Source: JAAZPT01 sp034180455
GTDB taxonomy: Bacteria > Bacillota > Clostridia > Christensenellales > Aristaeellaceae
Direction: 5' to 3'
NCBI GenBank assembly: GCA_034180455.1
Contig: JAXFOG010000021.1
Location: forward strand, 186,001-250,000
Length of the DNA stretch: 64,000 bases
Position 1 is the first letter of the stretch. Each line of letters opens with the position of its first letter. Below are positions 1-7,663 of this stretch, piece by piece. A program made the position numbers and the translations under genes. The notes under the pieces were generated by a model that was not told where the DNA came from, ran no database searches, and worked only from the letters and a program-made list of their open reading frames with translations.

Positions 1-174
1 TTTTACGCTATCAAGGCTTGCTCCTAGGCTTTCAATAGTGCCATCTTTTTGCTCTATTCTTGCTATATAATCGTTGCTGAAGTTCTGCTCATCTATGTTT
101 TGCAGAGAAGTATCCAGCCTTCTTGCAAGTCGCCTTACAAATATATCAAGCTCATCTAGTCTGGAGCTACTCAT
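1..174 (-). CDS. phage-block hypothetical protein, partial
   Basis: Open reading frame on the minus strand that starts with ATG at 174 and stays open to the window edge, so only the first 58 codons are visible. The product begins MSSSRLDELDIFVRRLARRL and is charged and helical in look, without a recognisable domain. Its ATG overlaps the TGA of the preceding small gene by four bases (ATGA), the tight coupling expected in a phage structural operon. Position after a capsid gene suggests a head-tail connector or neck component, but that is inference from context only. Confidence 0.6.
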   Translation of the reverse strand, partial: MSSSRLDELDIFVRRLARRLDTSLQNIDEQNFSNDYIARIEQKDGTIESLGASLDSVK

Positions 175-392
175 CTGCTAACGCTATTAAAGTAGCGCTC
201 TCGTATATCCTGTACTGTTTTTTTGGCTGCCTGCTCTTGTAGCTGTGAATTTTCAAGCACTTCTGCCACAAAGTATGGTAGCTTTACTTCCACTCCCCTT
301 TGAATTAGGTAGCTTTTACCATTTACTGCCACAAAGACATCATCTTGGTAGCGATCTCCATCTTTAAATAGCATTATTGTTCTCATTTTCAT
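171..392 (-). CDS. small phage-operon protein, unknown function
   Basis: A 73-residue protein with an ATG preceded by GGAGGACGT, a good ribosome binding site. It overlaps both neighbours by four bases (ATGA at each end), so it is translationally coupled in the capsid operon. The N-terminal half is beta-rich and the C-terminal half helical and charged. I recognise no domain. Small proteins in this position after a capsid gene are often head-completion or minor virion proteins, which is only a guess here. Confidence 0.6.
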   Translation of the reverse strand: MKMRTIMLFKDGDRYQDDVFVAVNGKSYLIQRGVEVKLPYFVAEVLENSQLQEQAAKKTVQDIRERYFNSVSR

Positions 393-709
393 AATACGTC
401 CTCCACAATAAATATATTTTTACCCACAAGCGTCCTATGCTCTTTGGAAAAATCTCCATCAATAAACGCCTTGCGCATTTGCCTTTCGCTTATAAGCACT
501 CTTTGTCCTGAGCCAAGGAAATACCAATATATATAGGCACTTTTTTCGGAATAGATATTTAATTCTTCAATAAATTTTGTTTTTTTAACAGGCATAGCAT
601 GAATTATCTGGCAACTGTGGCGCAGAGATCCAATATCTCTGCAGCCACACCTTTTTGCTACACCACCTTGCACCTTAAATAGCCTTTGATTTATAAAAAC
701 ATATATCAT
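389..709 (-). CDS. phage-operon hypothetical protein
   Basis: A 106-residue protein between the major capsid gene and the 73-residue gene. Its start codon overlaps the capsid stop codon (TGATG) and its stop overlaps the next start, so it is part of the same message. Residues 17 to 32 carry three cysteines in a short span, and the rest is mixed alpha/beta with several lysines. No family recognised. Given its place it is probably a virion assembly or head-closure protein, by context alone. Confidence 0.55.
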   Translation of the reverse strand: MIYVFINQRLFKVQGGVAKRCGCRDIGSLRHSCQIIHAMPVKKTKFIEELNIYSEKSAYIYWYFLGSGQRVLISERQMRKAFIDGDFSKEHRTLVGKNIFIVEDVL

Positions 710-1860
710 CAGTTGCCCTCTGCTTCGGAAAATTCGCTGGCGCTCTCAATACGAATCATATATTCTTCTACCAAGCGCATAACTGCCTTTGTGGCTTTCC
801 AGCCTACAGAAGCACGCTGATTTAAAGGATCTTCGCCATAGCCATTCTGCTTTATGATATGCTTTAAGCCACCACCCTCTATTTCTGTTGTGGCATAGGC
901 ATGGGCGCCAAGCACAAGGGTTATAAAGCAAGATATTCCACCCTTGCCAGTTTCGGCAGGATATATAATATCGCCTTGCTTTGCGCTGATGGACTTATCA
1001 AGTGTAATAGTTTTTCCTGATGCGCTTTCTATGCTGGCAATGCTATCGCCTATGGATATTTTTCTACCTACAAGGCTTGTAATATCCTTTACGCTTTCGC
1101 TGATTGTGATCGTGGCACCGTTTACGCTGGCAACGGATAAGGTCCTTGTGTCGGCAAGGTCTTTGCTACGCAATACTTTTGCCTCGCTTGATACTACAAA
1201 GCGCACATTACCTATCTTTCCAATTTCACCCTCATAAATATTTTTAGGCTGAGCATACTTATGTATATCCATCCATTCAGGATTTTTCATAAGGTCATAG
1301 GCAGTATAGGGATGCACGATAGCAATATAGCTACCATCAATAGTATCGGCATTCATAGCATTAAGCTGAGCTGCAGCCCTATGGAATACTTCGGGAGTAA
1401 GCAAGGAAGTTTTATCAAGTTGATAGCGAGAGAGTGTTTCGCCGTCTTTATTTGGCATATACATTACATTTGTACCGGCGCAAAGCACATCTCTTGTAAT
1501 GCTGTCTAGAGTTCTGCCAGCCTGTGAACCAAGTAGCTTGCTAACTTGCACAAGATTATTGTCTATGGCACTAAGCTTTAGCATATCGCTAAGCACAACA
1601 TAGTCGCCATACTGATCCACCTGAGCAGTTTTGGCAGTAACTTCAATGGCTCTGCCCTCTGGTGTTACGCCCTCGGTAAGTGGCTTTTTTGCCTTTGGAA
1701 GACTGGAATAGCGTCTAAACTGTATAGTTTTACCATTGTTTTTGGGGATAGGGTACTTGTCACCAAAGGCATCATATACAAGCTTTGGCTCGGCATTGTC
1801 TATAAGTGTTTTTTCATAAAAGGTCTGCATCTGTGGTGATAGGGTTTCAGTAGTGTTCAT
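709..1860 (-). CDS. major capsid protein, N4-gp56 family
   Basis: A 383-residue protein that I read as the N4-gp56 family major capsid protein, which builds the icosahedral phage head. The N-terminal half has the family look: an early helix ending in FYEKTLID, then the FRRYSSLPKA strand, LTEGVTPEG, and a helix around the VDQYGDYVVLSDM segment. The C-terminal end GWKATKAVMRLVEEYMIRIE is also typical. Residues of about 235-300 look like an inserted beta-rich domain. ATG at 1860 follows AAGGAG by a normal spacing. The upstream neighbour is a scaffold-like protein, which fits. No integrase, terminase or portal gene is in view on this side. Confidence 0.9.
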   Translation of the reverse strand: MNTTETLSPQMQTFYEKTLIDNAEPKLVYDAFGDKYPIPKNNGKTIQFRRYSSLPKAKKPLTEGVTPEGRAIEVTAKTAQVDQYGDYVVLSDMLKLSAIDNNLVQVSKLLGSQAGRTLDSITRDVLCAGTNVMYMPNKDGETLSRYQLDKTSLLTPEVFHRAAAQLNAMNADTIDGSYIAIVHPYTAYDLMKNPEWMDIHKYAQPKNIYEGEIGKIGNVRFVVSSEAKVLRSKDLADTRTLSVASVNGATITISESVKDITSLVGRKISIGDSIASIESASGKTITLDKSISAKQGDIIYPAETGKGGISCFITLVLGAHAYATTEIEGGGLKHIIKQNGYGEDPLNQRASVGWKATKAVMRLVEEYMIRIESASEFSEAEGN

Positions 1861-1870
1861 ATTATCTCCT

Positions 1871-2305
1871 TTATAATCTAATTATTTCTCCACGCTCGGC
1901 TCTTCTAATAAGCTCCTCACGTTGTTTTTTGCTCATTGATAGCGAAATATCGCCGTGACTATCGCTATGTGCTGCTGCCTCCTCTGGTCTTGCAAGATTC
2001 TGCTTTAGTTCGGCAAGCCACTTTTGCTTTTCTTTTTCAAGCTTTGAATTAAAAATATCTTCTGCATGGCAAAGCTCATAGGCATCTCGCATAGCAACTC
2101 CACTAGCAAGCAGCTCGCAAAATCTATCGCTTTCAAGCTCTTTTTCTAGTTCAAAACTCTCATAACTTTCTTTCATTTCCTTTTCGGAAAGCAGTAGAGC
2201 GTCAATTATTGCCTTCTGTTCGTTTTCTATAAATGTGGGTTCTGTACCCATATTTTTAGTATTGTCTTCTATATTTTGTACTTCAAGTGGTGTATTTTCT
2301 TCCAT
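1871..2305 (-). CDS. phage scaffold-like protein
   Basis: A 144-residue, strongly acidic and helical protein directly upstream of the capsid gene (ten-base gap), with AAGGAG before ATG 2305. Length, acidity, coiled-coil-like middle (about residues 40-110) and the basic C-terminus (KKQREELIRRAERGEIIRL) match capsid scaffold proteins that travel with N4-gp56 capsids in Clostridia prophages. Its role would be to guide head assembly and leave before DNA packaging. The assignment rests on position and composition, not on a catalytic motif. Confidence 0.65.
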   Translation of the reverse strand: MEENTPLEVQNIEDNTKNMGTEPTFIENEQKAIIDALLLSEKEMKESYESFELEKELESDRFCELLASGVAMRDAYELCHAEDIFNSKLEKEKQKWLAELKQNLARPEEAAAHSDSHGDISLSMSKKQREELIRRAERGEIIRL

Positions 2306-2355
2306 ATTTCTCCTTTTATTAGGGTTGTTCCCTATTTTTTACACAAAGTGGGGAT

Positions 2356-3120
2356 TTATGCAAAAGCTTTGGCAAAGCCTATAATGCAGTCCTCATTCAT
2401 ATTGTGCTTTACTTTTACAAGTGTGTTGCTACTATCAAGCTGAAAAGTGATAAAGTCATCTGCCAAGGCGCTTTCAACTATGGCATATCTTATGCAAGCA
2501 TTTTCAAAAAATAAGAATATATCACCCCTTTCTGCAGTGTAGAACTCAAGGCCAGATCGGCTTATGAGCCTACTACTTTCGTCTAGTTTTAGTTTGCTTA
2601 TGGCTCTTGTGAAATGCATTTCGGTATTTTGCAAAAAATACTCTATGTTAATTTCAGGGTTATTTTTTATTATTCCCACCTTTTTAAATAAAAGATCTAG
2701 AAAGCTATCTCTTTTAAATTTATTGCCAAGTTCTCCTTTGGCAAGCCTTATGAGCCTTTTGGAAAAGCTATCTGCAGGGCCCAGTATCTGCGCATTTACA
2801 GGCTTTTTATCAAATACATCTCTAAAATGATTTTTCTTAAACTCTTCTACTATGATTTCTTTATTGTTATTTATAGCGTAGTAATGTGTGTAGGCACTTA
2901 TCTTTTTGCCAAGCTGGCGCTCTATGGCAAGAAGTGTGTTTTTATCAATATAAGGCAAGCTAGCAAGCTCATTCACACAGCGAAAGTCTTCTATTGCCCT
3001 AGAAAAGCTCCCCTCGTAGCCTAGCTTATAGAGAGCGAGTTTTACAGCTTGAATGCTTTCGTCTGCCAAAAGCACTGCCTTTTTGCCCTGTCTTATTTCA
3101 CAAATAGCGTTCATAAGCAC
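2356..3120 (-). CDS. peptidoglycan-binding protein with degenerate CHAP-like domain
   Basis: A 254-residue protein, first gene of the capsid operon, with GGAGGTG before ATG 3120. Residues of about 20-70 resemble a peptidoglycan-binding (PGBD) domain (VKLALYKLGYEG, then IDKNTLLAIERQL). Residues of about 125-254 can be aligned by eye to CHAP-type amidase domains: KRDSFLDLLFKKVGI in place of the WCxxFVxWC helix, ERGDIFLFF in place of the PGDxIFF strand, and RYAIVES in place of SHxGIVE. The usual catalytic Cys and His are absent from those places. If the alignment holds, this is a catalytically dead endolysin relative. It could also be an unrelated virion protein. No signal peptide. Confidence 0.45.
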   Translation of the reverse strand: MLMNAICEIRQGKKAVLLADESIQAVKLALYKLGYEGSFSRAIEDFRCVNELASLPYIDKNTLLAIERQLGKKISAYTHYYAINNNKEIIVEEFKKNHFRDVFDKKPVNAQILGPADSFSKRLIRLAKGELGNKFKRDSFLDLLFKKVGIIKNNPEINIEYFLQNTEMHFTRAISKLKLDESSRLISRSGLEFYTAERGDIFLFFENACIRYAIVESALADDFITFQLDSSNTLVKVKHNMNEDCIIGFAKAFA

Positions 3121-3182
3121 CTCCAGATATATTCTATCAATTGAAATTTTTTACACTTGTATAAAACAAAAATAAAAATGCC

Positions 3183-3211
3183 CTTAAAGCAGCTGATCAA
3201 GCTACTTTAAG
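3183..3211. other. long hairpin upstream of the capsid operon
   Basis: A 12-bp stem with one mismatch (CTTAAAGCAGCT against AGCTACTTTAAG) around a five-base loop. On the minus strand it is followed by T-rich sequence, so it could act as a terminator or attenuator ahead of the capsid operon. On the plus strand it is followed by A-rich sequence. It could instead be a protein-binding palindrome. Confidence 0.5.
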
Positions 3212-3334
3212 AGCAAAAATAAATTTTTATTTTGGGTGTTTTATATTAAATTTTATAAAGCTTTACTTTTTTAAGATACAAATTCTACAAGTTTATGAGA
3301 TAAAAAATATTTTTGTATAATTTTTATTTTTTAC

Positions 3335-3363
3335 TTGACAAATATTATATTATTGTATAGAAT
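3335..3363 (+). promoter_or_regulatory. strong sigma-A type promoter without a downstream gene
   Basis: TTGACA at 3335-3340, a 17-base spacer, and TAGAAT at 3358-3363 (one mismatch to TATAAT). The predicted start is near 3370. No convincing coding frame follows; only a short T-rich stretch up to a terminator. Confidence 0.6.
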
Positions 3364-3369
3364 TATTTA

Positions 3370-3514
3370 TGTTAGTTCCTTATTGTTTATTTTTTGTTTT
3401 TTGTTGTTTAATTTGTCGTTTTTTTGTTTTCATTTTTTTGTTTTCATTTTTTATTTTTCCTTTCATGTTTTTTTTATTCTTTTTCCAAAAGGCTCAGCGA
3501 AAGCTGAGCTTTTT
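3370..3514 (+). ncRNA. candidate U-rich small RNA of about 145 nt
   Basis: The stretch lies between a near-consensus promoter (3335-3363) and an intrinsic terminator (3492-3514). The transcript would be extremely U-rich, with repeated T runs of six to eight bases, and only its 3' end folds well. The only frame through it encodes a Phe-rich string with a poor start and no ribosome binding site, so I do not call it a protein. It is divergent from the capsid operon. Whether it is really transcribed is inference. Confidence 0.35.
3492..3514 (+). terminator. intrinsic terminator of the small RNA candidate
   Basis: A seven-bp stem GCTCAGC/GCTGAGC closed by a GAAA tetraloop and followed by five T residues on the plus strand. 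Confidence 0.75.
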
Positions 3515-3591
3515 CTTTATTGATTTCTAGCTTGCTGTACTTTTATTCTTTTTCCAAAGGACTGAAAAAGTTTAAATCCTATAAACAAAAA

Positions 3592-3614
3592 GCTCCCAAG
3601 CTTATGCTGGGAGC
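3592..3614 (-). terminator. terminator of the ATP-grasp/membrane protein operon
   Basis: GCTCCC...GGGAGC stem with an inner AGC/GCT extension and one bulged A. On the minus strand it is followed by TTTTTG. It lies 24 bases after the stop of the 738-residue membrane protein gene. Confidence 0.8.
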
Positions 3615-3637
3615 AATATTTTTCAAAAATATGTATT

Positions 3638-5854
3638 TTATACTTCATCAAGGTGCAAGGTAATGCTACCTCTGCTCTTATCTGTCTTTATGGCATAAAG
3701 CACATAGAGTATAAATAACGGGGTAACAAAGGCAGACGGTGTAATATAGCGTATCCAACCATTTACTGGAGAGAACACTGTTCCAAGCGCATATATTACT
3801 GCTGGGAGCAAGCATATAATAGGCACCTTTCTTTGCTTTGCGAAGAAAAATATAAATAGATTTACTAGCTGAACAAAGCCTGCCGACATATATAGTCCAA
3901 ACAGCGTTGTAAAGCCCATAAGCGCAGAGTTTAGTGCAAGATCTCTTGCTCTTTCCTTACTCATAGAGTAGCGAGCATGCTGAAGATTGGAGTGGGAATC
4001 TCTTGAACGATATATTTGATGATCGTAGTTTTCAAATAGATAGTAATTATCAAAGTGCCCTGGCACAAAGTATAGATATGACGAGCCAACAAAGGCCTTT
4101 ATATAGTCTACAGGATAGCGCTTGCCCAAGCTGAGCCATACGGATTTAAGCTTTTGGAAATTTTCTTCAGAAAGGCACTTGCCCTCCCAATAGCTTTCCA
4201 TCTCATATTTTACTGCATCTATCTTGTTTGAATCCCATTTCTCTATAAATTTTTTTGGATCTATGAATGAGTTTAGCGTGTCGTATTCTGCATCAGTAAG
4301 CGCTTCCACTCCCCTATTTTTTAGCACAAGGCTCATCTGCTGAAGTGGTATAGCAAAGTTGGCAAGCTTATCATCTTCATCATAGTGCATAGCTTTAAGC
4401 AGATATGAGTTGCTAGCTAAAAACACAACTAGCGCCACTACCAGCGAAAGCACACAGTAAATAGCCTTTTTGCCAACTTTCTTTATGCCATATATGCCAA
4501 GCGAAACTGCAGACACAACAATAAGCACCTTGCCAACGTTGCGAAAAATGCAAACTGCAAAGCCTGAAACAAAGAGCAGCAAGATATTTTTAAGATTTAC
4601 GAAATCTCTGCCCTCCAAAATAATATCATATATAAGCATTGAAAAATACAGCATTGCAAGGCCCATAAGCGTATCGTACTGCATAGTAAAGGTTTTTAGT
4701 ATAATAAAGGGGTTGGCTATGCAGAAAATATATACAAACTGCATAACTCCACGGCTTAGCTGCAGCTTTGCAGCGCGATTTATTATCATAGCCATAGCGA
4801 GCGCACTTATATAGCCTACCACAACAAAATAAACCACTATACCCAATGTATCGTTGCTCATTGCTCTGCCAAGCCTTATAAAAAGGCTGATAAACAGCTG
4901 ATAGAATGGTGGAGCAAAGGCTCGTGGATTGCCTATATCTATGATGTTGTTTATTACCCAAGAAGTTTCCCAAGATATAGCTCCAGGGTAAAAAAGTAGG
5001 TATATAGGAGTCCAGAGCAAAAGTATTTTAAACGCAAGCAAGAAAGGCTTTATAGGCTTTGATGCGCCGTCAGCATTAAGCTCTAAATATGCCATAATGT
5101 AGCTTATTGCAGCGTAAAAGCTAAGCGTGTATATGGCAAGAGTTGCTATATATAGTATGGTGTTATTTGCAAGCGAGTAAAAAAAGCGCTGATGCTTGTA
5201 GGTATCGTTAAGTATAACATTGGTGATAGCAAATACCAGACCCGTAAGCAAATATAGTGTTCTAAACTTAAATTTGGTGCAGATATAGCTATAATAAAGA
5301 TGATAGGCAGCATATACAATAATAACTTCAAATAGGTTGAAGCTCTTTATGTAAGAGAGCAGAGATGATATATCATCTCTATGGGTATATCTGTATGCCA
5401 CAAGAAAGCACAGGCTAAATACACCTGCAATAATGCTATTTAAATTGAAATTTAGCTTATGGGATTCTCTGATTAAAAATGCAAAGAATACATAATAAAG
5501 CATAGCAAATCCCAAAAGCAATATTGCAAAATATAAAGGTGCCTCGCCAATAAGCTTTAGTATAATGCCCTTATCAAAAAACTCCCTCATATATAATGAA
5601 AGCGCTGCAGAGATCACTGCGCATATAAGCGCAACTATATTAAACTCACGCTTGCCACTTATATACATATACACAAGCCTAGTAACTCCACATAGCACAA
5701 GCAAGTCAACAGGGGTAAAGCCTATTGCAAGGCTTATATATTCAGGATAGGCAATGCTTGTACGTGAAGAATATATGTATGCCATCATACCCAAGCTTGC
5801 TATAACAAAGCTAATGACTATATATATGATATTTTGAGTCTTTTTATCGTTCAT
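3638..5854 (-). CDS. large polytopic membrane protein, GT-C-like, paralog 1
   Basis: A 738-residue protein with roughly 15 or more hydrophobic segments along its length. It shares with the next two genes an N-terminal segment (SLGMMAYIYSSR), a YPG-W-E loop near residue 288, a TFTMQYDTLMGLAMLY segment and a C-terminal LFSPVNGWIRY block. This plan resembles DUF6020-like and GT-C fold glycosyltransferases that use lipid-linked sugars at the outer membrane face; that is a family-level inference. It is about 135 residues longer than its two paralogs because of extra membrane segments before residue 260. ATG follows AGGAGC and directly abuts the stop of the upstream gene (TAAATG). Confidence 0.7.
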   Translation of the reverse strand: MNDKKTQNIIYIVISFVIASLGMMAYIYSSRTSIAYPEYISLAIGFTPVDLLVLCGVTRLVYMYISGKREFNIVALICAVISAALSLYMREFFDKGIILKLIGEAPLYFAILLLGFAMLYYVFFAFLIRESHKLNFNLNSIIAGVFSLCFLVAYRYTHRDDISSLLSYIKSFNLFEVIIVYAAYHLYYSYICTKFKFRTLYLLTGLVFAITNVILNDTYKHQRFFYSLANNTILYIATLAIYTLSFYAAISYIMAYLELNADGASKPIKPFLLAFKILLLWTPIYLLFYPGAISWETSWVINNIIDIGNPRAFAPPFYQLFISLFIRLGRAMSNDTLGIVVYFVVVGYISALAMAMIINRAAKLQLSRGVMQFVYIFCIANPFIILKTFTMQYDTLMGLAMLYFSMLIYDIILEGRDFVNLKNILLLFVSGFAVCIFRNVGKVLIVVSAVSLGIYGIKKVGKKAIYCVLSLVVALVVFLASNSYLLKAMHYDEDDKLANFAIPLQQMSLVLKNRGVEALTDAEYDTLNSFIDPKKFIEKWDSNKIDAVKYEMESYWEGKCLSEENFQKLKSVWLSLGKRYPVDYIKAFVGSSYLYFVPGHFDNYYLFENYDHQIYRSRDSHSNLQHARYSMSKERARDLALNSALMGFTTLFGLYMSAGFVQLVNLFIFFFAKQRKVPIICLLPAVIYALGTVFSPVNGWIRYITPSAFVTPLFILYVLYAIKTDKSRGSITLHLDEV

Positions 5855-7663
5855 TTATTTGCTCCTAAAATTTTTATAGCTGTAAAGCGTATAAAGCATT
5901 GCAAGTGGTATAGTAAATCCTACTGGAGTTAGGTATCTTATCCAACCATTTACTGGAGAAAACAATGTGCCTATCGCATAGAATATAGCTGGCAATATTG
6001 GAATTAAACTGCATTTGTTGCGCCGTATTATGTATGCCATAACTAGCAGCAGCATATTGATATATCCACAGCCCATATATACGCCATACACGCTTACATA
6101 GCCCGCGATATATTTGAAGTATTCAAGGCTATTTTGCCAGTCTTTACCATGTCTGAATGGCTTGTAGCTATCGGGAATTGAGTCCATTGTGAGGCTTTGG
6201 TGATAATATGAGCCAAATAGGTCTGTATCATCATAGTATCCTGGCGTAATAAATCTATTGCTATTCATAAAGAATGCCGTTGCGTATTCCTTTGGATAGC
6301 GCTTGCCAAGGCTTTTCCATACCTTAAGTAGTCTATGTCTGTTTTCTGTACTAAGTTCTTCATCCGTCCAAGGGCCTTCTATATTAACCAGTATGTTGTC
6401 TACAATATTTGGCTTATAGTGCATCTCAAATGCAGTGGGGAGCATAAATTTGGAAAGCTCGGACTTTTCTTCTTCTGTAAGAGCATCTGTGCCATGTTTT
6501 TGAAGGGTATATCCCATCTGCTGCAAGGCTACTCCATAATTACCCAGTGTATTGTAATTAGGCAGATTTTGCGATTTATTTATAAAATATGCGCTAGACA
6601 GGTATATGGATGCGCCAAGCACAAGGCTAAGTATGATATACAGCCCTCGCTTTGCAAAACGTCTTATAGCATATATTGCCACAAACAACAGAGTTATAAG
6701 CAATATATTAATTCCTGCACTCCTAAATGCACATACTGCAAATGAAATAATACCAAGTGCTATAAGCCTAGACGGCTTTATAAATTCATCGTGCTCAACA
6801 ACCATATCATAGAGCATAATTGCGAAATATAGCATGGCTATTGCAATCAGAGCATCATATTTCATGGTATAGGTCTTTAGTATCAAATATGGATTAAAGC
6901 CAGTAAATATTATAAAAAATATTAGTATGTGCTTATTTATATTTAGCTTGGCAGCGCGAATGATAATAAGCGCAAGTGCATAGAACGATACAAAACCTAC
7001 TACGGCAAAATAGATCACAAGCCCTAAAGTATCAGAGCCTAAGACCTTGCCTATGTGATAAAACACACTTATAAAGGCCTTCCAAAACGGAGGAGCAATA
7101 TATCTTGCCTGAAAATCACCACTTATCATGCCTATTGTAAGCCCAGCCTCAAAGCGTACAGAGCCAGGGAACATTATTGCATAGACTGGCAAGCTAGCCA
7201 GCATTAGAGTTAGAGCAAGTTTTATAGGCTTATACTCTTTAGTAAAAGCATTTTGTGATATATTTTTTTGCAAGAGCTCATCAACAAAGCAAAGAGCTGC
7301 ATAGTACATAAACGCGTAACCAAATATGCAAATCACATATAAGGCCGGTACAGTTTTAAGCAGATAAAAATATTTTTGATATTTATATATATCGGTGAGC
7401 ATAAGGCTTGTAAGCGATACAACTAAAGAAATAATTGCAAAAGCAATATTAAATTTACCCTTGTGCTTTAAAAATTTAAAATATAGCACAGTAAGCACAA
7501 TTAAAAAAATAAGATCTGCCGGCATAAAGCCTATCGTATCGCTTGCGCCCTTAGGAAAGTTTATACTAAAGCGAGTGGAATAGGTATATGCTATCATTCC
7601 AAGAGACGCTAGCAGAAAAGCCGATATTGCTCGCAAAATGTTTGATTTATCTTTATTATTCAT
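5855..7663 (-). CDS. polytopic membrane protein, GT-C-like, paralog 2
   Basis: A 602-residue member of the three-gene paralog family in this operon. I place the start at ATG 7663, which has AAGGAG eight bases upstream and aligns with the N-termini of both paralogs (MNNKDK... against MNDKKT... and MSKDDK...); an upstream in-frame start at 7750 would add 29 residues unlike the others. It shares the FPG-x4-E loop near residue 165, the TYTMKYDALIAIAMLY segment and the LFSPVNGWIRY block. Likely a membrane glycosyltransferase or polymer-processing protein for a cell-surface glycan. It overlaps the upstream gene by eight bases. Confidence 0.7.
   Translation of the reverse strand: MNNKDKSNILRAISAFLLASLGMIAYTYSTRFSINFPKGASDTIGFMPADLIFLIVLTVLYFKFLKHKGKFNIAFAIISLVVSLTSLMLTDIYKYQKYFYLLKTVPALYVICIFGYAFMYYAALCFVDELLQKNISQNAFTKEYKPIKLALTLMLASLPVYAIMFPGSVRFEAGLTIGMISGDFQARYIAPPFWKAFISVFYHIGKVLGSDTLGLVIYFAVVGFVSFYALALIIIRAAKLNINKHILIFFIIFTGFNPYLILKTYTMKYDALIAIAMLYFAIMLYDMVVEHDEFIKPSRLIALGIISFAVCAFRSAGINILLITLLFVAIYAIRRFAKRGLYIILSLVLGASIYLSSAYFINKSQNLPNYNTLGNYGVALQQMGYTLQKHGTDALTEEEKSELSKFMLPTAFEMHYKPNIVDNILVNIEGPWTDEELSTENRHRLLKVWKSLGKRYPKEYATAFFMNSNRFITPGYYDDTDLFGSYYHQSLTMDSIPDSYKPFRHGKDWQNSLEYFKYIAGYVSVYGVYMGCGYINMLLLVMAYIIRRNKCSLIPILPAIFYAIGTLFSPVNGWIRYLTPVGFTIPLAMLYTLYSYKNFRSK

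Noticed and set aside
3335..3523. 62-residue plus-strand frame through the T-rich stretch
   Set aside because: It starts at a non-ATG codon inside the -35 region, has no ribosome site and is a Phe/Leu/Ile string from poly-T; a small RNA is the better reading.
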